A DNA stretch of 64,000 bases from Ichthyophthirius multifiliis (lineage: Eukaryota > Ciliophora > Oligohymenophorea > Hymenostomatida), in NCBI RefSeq assembly GCF_000220395.1, contig NW_004086323.1:1-64000 (forward strand), read 5' to 3'. Below the pieces are notes generated by a model that made no database searches, was not told where the DNA came from, and saw only the letters and a program-made list of their open reading frames with translations. Both the position numbers and the translations under genes were made by a program. Below are positions 54,811 through 64,000 of the stretch, one piece after another (position 1 is the first letter of the stretch; every line of letters starts with the position of its first letter).

Positions 54811-56343
54811 ATGGAATAATATTTTTAAATTTAAAATATGAAATTAATAAAAAATAAAAAAAATAAAAAGATATATACTGGTATATTATAAGATTATGAA
54901 CTTCCTTTAATAATAATTGAAAGAGATTATTAATAAAACAAAGAAAAGATTATAGAAAAAAAGTAAAACTTATTATTATTACATAATCATTCTTGTGAAA
55001 ATGTCGTTTAATATATATAAATATATGAAAAAAATGGAAAAATATGCAGTTTATAGGAGAATTTTTCTTAATATTAAACACTAGATGTATTCTTATAAAA
55101 TAAAAAAGAATTTTTATTTGAGAATAAATTTTTGTCTTTTTTAAAATAAATTTTAAGTGTTTATTATTTTTTGCATTCTTAAAATATATGTACTAAAAAA
55201 CTTTAAATTAAAAATTTTTCAGTTATTTCTTCTAATATTATATTTTTACCGAAAATTCCTTTTTCTAAAAAGATTACTTCGTTTTAGGAAAATATATAAG
55301 ATTTTGGAAAAATTCTTTAAGAAATTTAAATAATGAAAAAAATACATTTAAATTTTGAAATTTAGAATTTAATAAAAAATATGATCTGTGATAATTATGA
55401 AAAAAGACCATTTTTTTCGACTTTTTATACTTTGGATTATATTATTAATAAATAAGGAGAAACTTCTTCTTTTTCATAAACATAAAATTATTCTTTAGAA
55501 TTAAAAAATATTGAATAATGTTTAAAGTTTTATATTTAAATGGAAAAAAATAAATAAAATCCTTGCTTTATAATTGATGAAAAAAATAAGGAAAATTTAT
55601 GCTTTTTTTTAAATGAAAAAAATAAGGAAAACTCTTACTTTTTATAAGATGAAGAAAAAAAGGAAAATTCTTGCTTTTTTTAAGATGAAAAAATTAAAGA
55701 TAATTCATATCTTTTCAATTTTTAAAAAACATAATTTTTTAAGGAAAATAATATGTAAAATTAATAGTTTATTAATTAATATTAAAATGATAAAAACTTA
55801 CTTTTTCTGTTTATAATTTAAGATTTACATTAATTACCTTTAACTTAATTAAAAACATAAATTTATAACTTTGCTTTTTGCGAATATCTTTTAAATTAAG
55901 CTTATTAAGATATTTAGAATGGAAACGAAAATTCTTTTTTTGATGTAAATGTACTTGAGAGTTATTTTTTATAAGCTAAAATGGATGTTTTGGATATAAA
56001 GGAATATTTAAATGAAGAACATAAATTATAAATAGAAAAATTAATAAATTAAAGCATTAAAACAAGCTAAATAATTGAATAAAATAGAAAAAACTTAGAT
56101 AAGATAAAAATAAAATAAGGCGATAATTTTTTTTTATAACAGTTAATAAATTAATTCTCAAAGGAAATTTATGAAGAAAATATAGAAGATTTAAATGAAG
56201 ATGAATAAAGGATTATATGGAAAATTTAATATGAATTAATTTGGGTTTTAGAGGAAAATTAATAATATTTTTAATTTGAAGAAATAAAAGAAAACCTAGA
56301 AAATTTCAAAATAGAAGATTTCAAAGATTTTGTATTAAATTGA
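54811..56343 (+). CDS. Predicted pseudokinase with short tandem repeats (510 aa)
   Basis: Intronless frame of exactly 511 codons. Residues ~20-230 show a faded kinase layout: a beta-3-like strand (LPLIIIERDYQ), an alpha-C/beta-4 region (LLLLHNHSCENVVQYIQIYE), a helix E (FLKQILSVYYFLHSQNI), then KKLQIKNFSVISSNIIFLP where the catalytic and metal-binding loops should be. The HRD Asp and the DFG motif are missing, so phosphotransfer is unlikely. Four 12-residue repeats follow (55576-55719), and the last ~200 residues are helical and acidic (EENIEDLNEDEQ). The assignment rests on the general pattern only. No membrane segment. Confidence 0.65.
55576..55719 (+). repeat. 36-bp tandem repeat, four copies, in frame
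   Basis: Four consecutive units, the last one diverged, each code about 12 residues of the form D/N-E-K-N-K-E-N-x-C/Y-F-F-x. They lie inside the pseudokinase gene just after the kinase-like domain. Confidence 0.8.
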
Positions 56344-56600
56344 TAGAAATTATATAAATATAACAAAAAATTAAATATATAAGAGTAAATAAATATTAAA
56401 AAAAAATAATCTAATAAAAAAATAAAATAAAAATATATATATATATATATATTCATATGTATATAAATTTTTATATTTATATATATATATTTTATTTATC
56501 TAATATTTTTATTTAAGAAATGTAAATTTATTTAATTATATATATAAATATATAAATTTATATTAAATACTTACTTTTACCTTTATTCTTAATACATAAA

Positions 56601-57757
56601 ATGAAATTGCTCTATGCTATAACTACAATAGCTTCTAGTTATATTTCTCTAAGGTTTATATATAGATATTTTTTTAATTTACCTATACCTTTATAAGAAC
56701 TACAAGTATTTTATTACTATATTTTTTTTTATATATATAATTAAAAAATGAAGTACTAAATATTTTCTTATTATAGAAATCAATTATTAATTCAGATAGA
56801 AATCGTTTTTTTAAAATTATAAAAAGGAAAGGAATTATATATATGATTTTCGATTAATAAAATTAAATTAAATATCCTGTTTTGACTGAAAATATAATAA
56901 AAAATAATGATAATCTTGAAAAAATAGAGTTTTATTTATAATGTTTATTTAATAAAAATTAAATTAATATAATAAATTCGCATTTATTTTAAAAACAAGG
57001 TGAAATAATAAACCATAAATACAATTTGAATGTAAAAAATAATTTATATTAATATTTTTAATAAAATATTATAAAGATTAATTATTAAGAATTATTAAAA
57101 TGTTCAATTCCTTTATTATCATATAATTATCCTTATTTGCGACGAATGATTTTTTAAAGAAATTTCTGTATTTTGAAATTTGAAATTAATATGTAAAAAA
57201 ACGGTGAAATAAGTTCAAATTTAAGCGAATTTTAATTAAAAAAATAATAGGAAAATATTTCATTAATAATATTAAATAAATTAAATAAAAATTTGAATGA
57301 AAATTTTGTTTATATATTGAATGAGAATAGTGTTTTAGCTTAAAAAAATAAACTTTTTTAAATATTTTTGTTTTTTAAAGATGAGGAAAATAGTATTTAA
57401 TGTAAATAAATTGTTGATTATTAAATAAGTTTTAGTTAAGGAGAATCTTTTTGTAATTATTTAAATACAATTTAATAAAATATATAGAATAAAATTTAAG
57501 TATAAAAATAATTAATATATGTTGAAGAATTGGAAAATATGATACTTTAAAATTAAATTAAAGAAATTATTTTGGTAGATTAATTTGGTCTTTTTTTATA
57601 AGTTTCTAATGTTTAAATTTTAGATAAAATATATTCTATATAATAATGCAATTTTAATATTTTTAAATTCATTAAAAAAGCTTAAGAAGATGTTTTTAAT
57701 TTTAAATTAAATGCTTAATATATGGACTAAAATATAGATACATTTTATTTAAATTGA
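56601..57757 (+). CDS. Unknown protein with N-terminal membrane segment (361 aa)
   Basis: Two exons, 56601-56705 and 56777-57757, with a 71-bp A/T intron sum to exactly 362 codons including TGA. The start MKLLYAITTIASSYISL gives a signal peptide or N-terminal membrane anchor. The remainder is mixed alpha/beta in appearance, with no Cys-rich pattern. It includes ECSIPLL-like and SYNYPYLRRMIF segments near the middle. No family recognised. It follows the pseudokinase gene on the same strand after 257 bp of A/T spacer. Confidence 0.65.
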
Positions 57758-58701
57758 TTATATTTTATATTTTATTTTATTAAATTAATAAATAAACATA
57801 AAATTAGGATTTTGTTTTTTATTAAATAAATAAATATTTAAAATTCATTTTTTTTTGTAAATATATTATTCAATAAATATAAATATAACATTGTGAATTA
57901 CAATTAAATTCATTAATCTAAAATACAGTTAGTATTATAAATTTTTTTTATTATATTAATTTAAATTAATATATGTAAATTAATTATATATTTAATTTAA
58001 TAAAATAATTAATTTAATAAGTTATATTTATAAAAGTTTTTAAATTAATACATTTAATTATAAAATTATTTGTTATTTTTATATAATATTTAATTATTAT
58101 AGGTAATTTGTATATTAAAAATATTTTAATTATGTAAATATTCTATTTTTTATACTTTAATTAATTTAATGATATTTTATTATTATAATATAATTATTAT
58201 AAAAATAAAAAAAATTGTTTAAAAATATTTAAATCAAATAAAAATCAAAAATAAAATGACAATAAAATTAGATTAATATAGTTAAATAATAATAAAAATA
58301 TCATATAAACATAAATAATAGATAATGTTAACCAAAAAAAAATATTTTGAAAATTATAAATTATAAAACATTTATAAATATATGTATATTTGAATTAAAA
58401 AATAAATTTTTATAAATAAATTAAAATTATATATTTTTATATAATTACTAAAATTTTAATTTTTTATGAAAAAAAAGAAGAAAGAAAAGATATATTATAA
58501 TTTTTTTTTTAGTATTAAAAAATAAATATATATAAATATATATATATATATTTTATATATTTTTTATTCAAATTTTTATATTTTAATTATTTTAATTTTG
58601 ATTTTTATTTTCATATTATAATCTTAAATTAATTTCTAGATTTTTTAAACTTTTACTTTTATCTTTTAATTCTTACAAATAATTATTATTATTATTTTAA
58701 T
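57758..58701. other. Convergent A/T-rich intergenic DNA
   Basis: Spacer between two convergent genes. No gene or structured RNA seen. Confidence 0.5.
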
Positions 58702-60233
58702 TCATTTTTAAATTTTTTTCCAATTAATTGATTTTTGTTGAAAGTATATTAATATTTTTTATTACATTTGGCAATCTTAACCTTAATAAAAATAATATTT
58801 TTTATTTTTTTTATTATGTTACTATCTTTTATCCTCATAAAAGCTATTGTTTTCTTTATTCTTTTATTTATTATTTATTGGAGAATTCTAAATAACATAT
58901 TTTTTGCCTTGACTATGACTAACTTTATGTATTTTTTTTTAATTTTCTTAAACATCTTATTAACTAGAATTTTTAGCTATTTTCATCCCATCAAATGACT
59001 AGAATCTTTAACTTTTTATTTTTGGTAAAGAATATACCATAGAATTAGTCCTTATGAAATTTTCCTTTTAATTTTTTATTATATTGTTTGTAAAATAATT
59101 TGGCTTTGGCAACTTATCATTTAAATAATTTATGTTTTTTGGAATTTTTATAGTTTTTAATAAAACAGTGTCCACATCAGATTCTAATAAATTTTTATCC
59201 TAAATTCGCTTAAAAATAAATGGTAAATTTAAAATCTAATCAGCCCTAGGTCTTATATAAGGATTTACCTATAGTAGAAGGTTGATTATATTAATTAAAT
59301 CTTGAGAATAATTATTATTCTTGATTTTTTAATAGCTCCCTTTTATTACTTTCTAATATAAATCATCCATATCTTAAGCTTTAAAAGGAGGATTTAATGT
59401 CACTATTTCATATAATACACATCCTAATGACCATATATCAGACTTTTCGTCATACGGTTGGTCTTTCCATATTTCTGGACTTTATTTTTATTTATTTATT
59501 TTATTGTTAATTAAAAAATAAACCTAGCATAATATGGGGTTCCTGTTTAGGTATATAAGAGACCTTTTTTGGCTACTTTGGAAACATTCATATCTCCTAG
59601 TTTTATTGTTTCATCTTTATTAAGGAATATATTTGCAGACTTTTTTGTTTTATATTTTCTTTTATTTTTATTTTATACTTTTAAATCTCTATGGAATATT
59701 TTTAATTCATGAAGTGTTTTTAATGCTTTTACTATCTTTTTTTTTTTTTTTTTTTTTTTTATTTCTTTTTACTTATATAAATATATTCCATATTTAATCT
59801 TCTGTAAATTTTAAGCCTTTTTTTTAATTTTCGATTATTTTTTATAATAAATCGCCATTATTTGAATATTCCATTACTATGCTTTTATTATATGATTAGT
59901 TTTTATTTTATTTTTTTAAAAAAAATCAACCATAAACAATTTTAATGTCTATCTATAAATGCTTCTTTATAACCAATTATATAATTACTTCTTATAGAAG
60001 CTAGAATTCGTACTTCATTTAAAGCATATTCTATTTCTTTTTATGATAAAGCTTATAGATTTACCTTTTTTAATGCATATTATTATTAGTCAGTTTATCT
60101 TATAACTTTATAAACTATACTGTATGCCCCTTCTCCTATTTTTTTGTTTTTTTTAAAAAAATTAATTTATAGACATTTTTGTTTTTTCGGTAAAACCTAA
60201 TTTATTTAATATTTAGAAATCATTTAAAGACAT
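58702..60233 (-). CDS. NIMA-related (NEK) protein kinase (433 aa)
   Basis: NEK kinases act in the cell cycle and in building or shortening cilia, and are greatly expanded in ciliates. Six exons (60233-60197, 60135-59931, 59881-59773, 59735-59679, 59639-59524 and 59479-58702) with introns of 37-61 bp sum to exactly 434 codons. The start [66 protein letters not shown] and [12 protein letters not shown] are classic NEK signatures. The DFG motif is DMN, as in many algal, plant and ciliate NEKs (GDLNVSK type), and does not mean loss of activity. The C-terminal ~160 residues are basic, Gln/Asn/Ser-rich and probably regulatory. Confidence 0.95.
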
Positions 60234-60352
60234 ATTTATTTATATAATGATTTTTCTTAATATTATTATTTTTTAAAAAAAAAAAAAAAAAAAGTTTTAT
60301 TAATTTTATTAAAAGAAAATAAATTTAATTTAAAAAATAAAAAAAATTGTTT

Positions 60353-61337
60353 TCATTATATTTCTTCTTATTCAATTTACTCATTAATAATATTTAATTA
60401 ATTATTTAATACTATAGTTTATTCAACTTCCTTTTTATTTTTTTATTATTAAAATTAAATAAAAAATATAACAATAACAAAAAATCAATGCAAAATTAAT
60501 TAATATAAATTACATAAACAGGAGGAATAGTATAATATTTTATTTTTCCTGAATTCCAATCTTAAATAACCATTCTAGCCACAATATCAATATTAGGAGC
60601 ACCTCCCTTTATAAAAAAAATATGAAAAAATAAAAAAAAAAAAAAAAAAACTTTTTTAATTTTTCCCCTTAAAATAGCTAATTTACACAAGAATTCAAGT
60701 GTTGTTTTAAAATCATCTATTTTATATAGCAGCAAGATTTCATTTTTGGTAATTTTTTAAAGAATTTCTTCTACTGGTTAAATAGGATCTTCAATTAATT
60801 CAGGTTTAATAACATTTTTTAGACTGCAATTTTTTTTATTTTCATCATCAAAAATAACTCCTGGACAATCAATAACTTTTACCTTTTTATCTATAATAAC
60901 TTCTTATAAATTTTTAGTATATCCAGCAACACTACTAACACCACAAGCTTTTGATCTTTTTAGTCTTTTTATTATTATTTTTTAGTTTAAGAAAAAAAGA
61001 TTTAATATTTTTTCAAAAAAAAATTATTTTTTTAATTTTACGAATTAATCAAAGAAGATTTTCCTACGTTTGGATATCCAATTACACCGACAGAAACTGC
61101 AGTTTTAATTCCATCATTTTTAGAATAATTTTTAATAAGTTCAAGTAATTTATCAGCACCGACTGATTTCGAACTATTCATGAGATCATTTGTTAAATCT
61201 TCTCTATTTGTTAAAGATTTTTTAAAAAGTTAATTTCCTGATAAATTATCATTTTAATTTTAGGTATTTCCTTTAAATAATACTGTGGCGTATTCCCTCC
61301 TTAAAACTTTAAGCCATGCTTCTGCATTACCTCTATA

Positions 61338-61376
<39 letters not shown>

Positions 61377-62046
61377 TTATATATTTATATCTTTGTATTT
61401 ATTTATAAATATAATACGCTGGTACTAAATCTATTTTATTTAACACTAGTATTATTCTTTTATTTCCTTTCATTTGTAATAGTTCAGCTTCTACTTATCT
61501 ACATCTGCTTGATTCTGGATCACGGGCATCTAATACTTCTAATATAATATCTGATGCTTCTAATACTTTTTTCATTTCTCTGAAATATTTCTTACCATCT
61601 TTAATTAGAATATTATTGTCATTTTGTTACAATTATTAATATTAGAAATCCTAATCGTCTTAGTATTCAAATTGTTTTTGGAACTTTTCCTCTTCTTGTA
61701 TATTTTCGTGATTTTATTAAATTTGTTGAATTTGGATGTTTTGATATTTATTTTCATTATTTTTTAGTTAATTTAATTAATTTTTTTGGTTTTTTTTTCT
61801 TTCTAATGATTGCTGTATTTTTCTTTTAAATGCATTTAAATTTGGTAGTTCTATATTTTTACTTCCTTTTTTTCGTTTTTATTGATTTTTTTTTTTATTA
61901 TTATTACTTTTAGTCGAACAACCTAATGCTTTTTGTAAATTTTCATGTCTTTTGTTTTTTCTTTATTGATCTTTATCGTTTTTTGTTATTACATTTTTTT
62001 TTGCTGCAAATTTTTTCTTGTTTGAATTTTGAATGTTTTTGCCCAT
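60353..62046 (-). CDS. GNL3: Nucleostemin/GNL3-type circularly permuted GTPase (about 466 aa)
   Basis: Nucleolar GTPase of the nucleostemin/Grn1 group, needed for large-subunit ribosome assembly. The G motifs appear in permuted order: [11 protein letters not shown] and [10 protein letters not shown] (G4) come before [14 protein letters not shown] (G1) and [10 protein letters not shown] (G3). The end has [18 protein letters not shown], typical of the family. The N-terminus is basic (KKKFAAKKN) and Gln/Asn-rich, as for nucleolar targeting. Five exons start at ATG 62046. Introns are about 61333-61417, 60965-61041, 60603/60607-60650 and 60431-60513. The third intron's acceptor is ambiguous: the family-like reading KGGAPN needs the first AG and leaves the frame one base off, whereas the second AG gives a clean frame. 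The first intron contains a long (AT)n microsatellite. Confidence 0.92.
61341..61372. repeat. (AT)n microsatellite within an intron
   Basis: About 16 AT units in the first intron of the GNL3-type gene. It makes up over a third of the intron's 85 bp. Confidence 0.85.
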
Positions 62047-62067
62047 TTTTTTTTTTAGTTTTAGGTT

Positions 62068-62122
<55 letters not shown>

Positions 62123-63623
62123 ACATGCTTTTACATTATAAATAAATATATATATATATACATTTATATTATCAAATTTATTTATTTATTTATATTTATT
62201 ATTATTATATTTCTTAGTTATCATTTATATTAATAATTAAATGTAGGTAATTTCAAATAATAAAAATGAATATAAATTATAAAAAATCTGCTTTTATTAC
62301 TGTATTATCATAAAATGCAAATTTAAACTTAAAATTAGATGGAGTTAGTAACAAAATATCGAAAAAGATAATTGATAGGTGATAAAAAGAATATAGAGTT
62401 TTAATGAAGAAAATAAAGGATTTTCGTTTGATTATTAAGGGAAAAATAAAATTAAAATATTTAGAATATTAAAAGATATAATAATTAAATATAAACAAAT
62501 ATAAAATTAAAGTTTAATATGTTTAAATAAAAATAATTTTATTAAGTATATTAAATATATTTTAATTTAATATATATTCTAATGATTTATAAAGTTAAAA
62601 CTTAACAGTTATAGTGTTTTTTATTTTAAATTGATATAAAAACACAAAAAACTAAAAAAAAATATATATATCATTTTAATCAAAATTTATATATATGTAA
62701 TATTGATTATATCGCAATTACATAATGATAAAATATATTTAAGATAATCTAGAAAAATAAAATATATACTTAAATATATACTTTTTTTTTTTAATAATAA
62801 AATAATACATATACACTTTTGTTTTATTTTTAAAAAAATAAATAAGAGGGGGGATATAAAATAATTATTAATTTAATAAAATAAAAGAGTTTAATATATA
62901 ATTTATATTTATTATATATAGACTATAATAAATTATATTTAAGTTTCTTTTATTGTTTTATTAATTTTCTTTTTGAATTTTTTCCAAACTAAGTACTTAT
63001 ATAAGAAAGAATATCATAGATACAAAGTAAAGTTTTTTTAAAAAAATGTAAAATTTTTTGATAGTACTCAAATATTAATATTATTTTATAAAATGCTAAA
63101 ACACACATATAACCAAAATTATATAATATATAAGATATGTATATTAGATTGATTATTTTATTTATGAAAAGTAAAGTTCAAGATACGCGTACATAATTTT
63201 GACGATCATTGTAAGTAGTTAAATAATTGTATATGAGTTTTTACATTAAGTATAATATTTTCATTTATTGTTTTATTATATAATTATTAAATATAAAAAT
63301 ATACTTTTTTTTTTTCTTTATATTAAAGTAATTTTTAATGCTTTTTATGTTTTGGATAGGGTTTGTAGTAATTATTTTATTTTTTTAATAGGAATTTAGT
63401 TTGGTTTTTCATATTTTAGAATTAGATTAATAATATGAGTACTTATTTATAAATATATTTTAAAATAAATAAAAAAAAATAACCAAATAGACTAGTAATA
63501 AACTTTCCTAAATAAAATAATGGAATGATATTTAATTTATAAAAATATAATTAATATTTTTTAAATATATATGTTATTTGTTTTTTTTAAACAATGTTTA
63601 ATTTAAAAACAGAAAATAAATAC
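62047..63623. other. A/T-rich intergenic DNA, 1.6 kb
   Basis: Upstream flank of the GNL3-type gene. It holds a long (TA)n tract (62072-62120) and, near 62847, a short G-run in A/T context. No convincing gene or structured RNA. Confidence 0.5.
62072..62120. repeat. (TA)n microsatellite
   Basis: About 24 uninterrupted TA units just upstream of the GNL3-type start codon, likely in the promoter or 5' UTR. Confidence 0.9.
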
Positions 63624-64000
63624 TCATATTTTTTTCTTTGTTATTCTCATATTTTCTTATTAAAATTATTCTTCTTGATAGAAACTATTATTAGATTTAA
63701 ACATAATTAAATTATTTAAATTATTAAATATTTTTCTGAAAGATAAACACTAAAGATTACATAAAAACTTATTTCCTTAGACTTATATAAAATTATTATA
63801 TTAAATTTGCTTTTATTGAATTTCTTTCATATTTAAAAACTTATTATGAATATTTTATTCTAAAAACTCAGTATTTTTTTAATTAAAATTTATATTTTCA
63901 TCATTTAATTAAGATTTTTACATTAAAAATTTAATTTATTCTTCATTTAAATTGTTTATATTTTATTAATATTAAATAAGTTCAATAGAATTTTAATTAT
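63624..64000 (-). CDS. 3' part of a Gln/Asn-rich gene running off the window
   Basis: An open frame of 124 codons plus TGA 63624-63626 continues past the right edge, so the start is not visible. The composition is protein-like, with Glu, Gln, Asn and Ser (for example NNLNEEQIKFLMQ and NTEFLEQNIHNKFL), suggesting a coiled coil. A chance ORF of this length without TGA is possible at this base composition, but the acidic residues argue for a gene. Function unknown. Confidence 0.55.

Noticed and set aside
59736..59772. Long T-run in the NEK gene as a terminator or frameshift site
   Set aside because: It lies in a 37-bp intron whose removal gives continuous kinase sequence.

Overview
This window is eukaryotic macronuclear-type DNA from a ciliate that reads TAA and TAG as glutamine and stops only at TGA. 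Every gene I could recognise (RNA polymerase I subunit, Sua5, SPRTN, choline kinase, Ubc7-type E2, NEK kinase, nucleostemin-type GTPase, leishmanolysin) is open only under that code. Each is dense in in-frame TAA/TAG and ends at a single TGA. Base composition is extremely A+T-rich (clearly above 80% by eye). Introns are mostly 37-130 bp, GT...AG and nearly pure A/T. Oligohymenophoreans of the Tetrahymena/Ichthyophthirius group fit this. The extreme A+T content and Cys-rich surface proteins make Ichthyophthirius multifiliis my best guess (inference).

Layout: 0.65-4.3 kb, large unknown protein (-); 4.7-11.7 kb, giant unknown protein (+); 11.9-13.6 kb, divergent kinase-like protein (+); 14.1-15.3 kb, Sua5 (+); 16-16.7 kb, small unknown protein (-); 17.3-19.4 kb, GYF-domain protein (-); 21-25.1 kb, RNA polymerase I second-largest subunit (+); 25.3-27.8 kb, coiled-coil protein and helical protein (-); 27.8-31.9 kb, gene-poor stretch; 31.9-35.3 kb, secreted Cys-rich repeat protein (+); 36.3-37.2 kb, protein kinase (+); 37.3-39 kb, SPRTN protease (+); 40.2-40.6 kb, decayed leishmanolysin fragment (+); 41.1-41.25 kb, 5S rRNA (-); 42-45 kb, leishmanolysin-like surface protease (+); 46.9-47.4 kb, small membrane protein (-); 48.2-49 kb, E2 enzyme (-); 50-52.3 kb, ULK/Atg1-like kinase (+); 52.4-53.6 kb, choline/ethanolamine kinase (-); 54.1-54.7 kb, poorly resolved gene (-); 54.8-56.3 kb, pseudokinase with 36-bp repeats (+); 56.6-57.8 kb, unknown protein with an N-terminal membrane segment (+); 58.7-60.2 kb, NEK kinase (-); 60.4-62 kb, circularly permuted GTPase (-); 63.6 kb to the end, 3' part of a Gln/Asn-rich gene (-).

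There is no operon logic: genes are independent and intergenic gaps are low-complexity A/T. Themes are kinases (five kinase-like proteins), ribosome and translation functions (Pol I, 5S rRNA, nucleostemin GTPase, Sua5) and secreted Cys-rich proteins. For most multi-exon models I checked that exon lengths sum to a whole number of codons; in nearly all they do exactly. Four genes miss by exactly one base each, three with a long A-run beside the break. This looks like under-called homopolymers in the assembly rather than biology.
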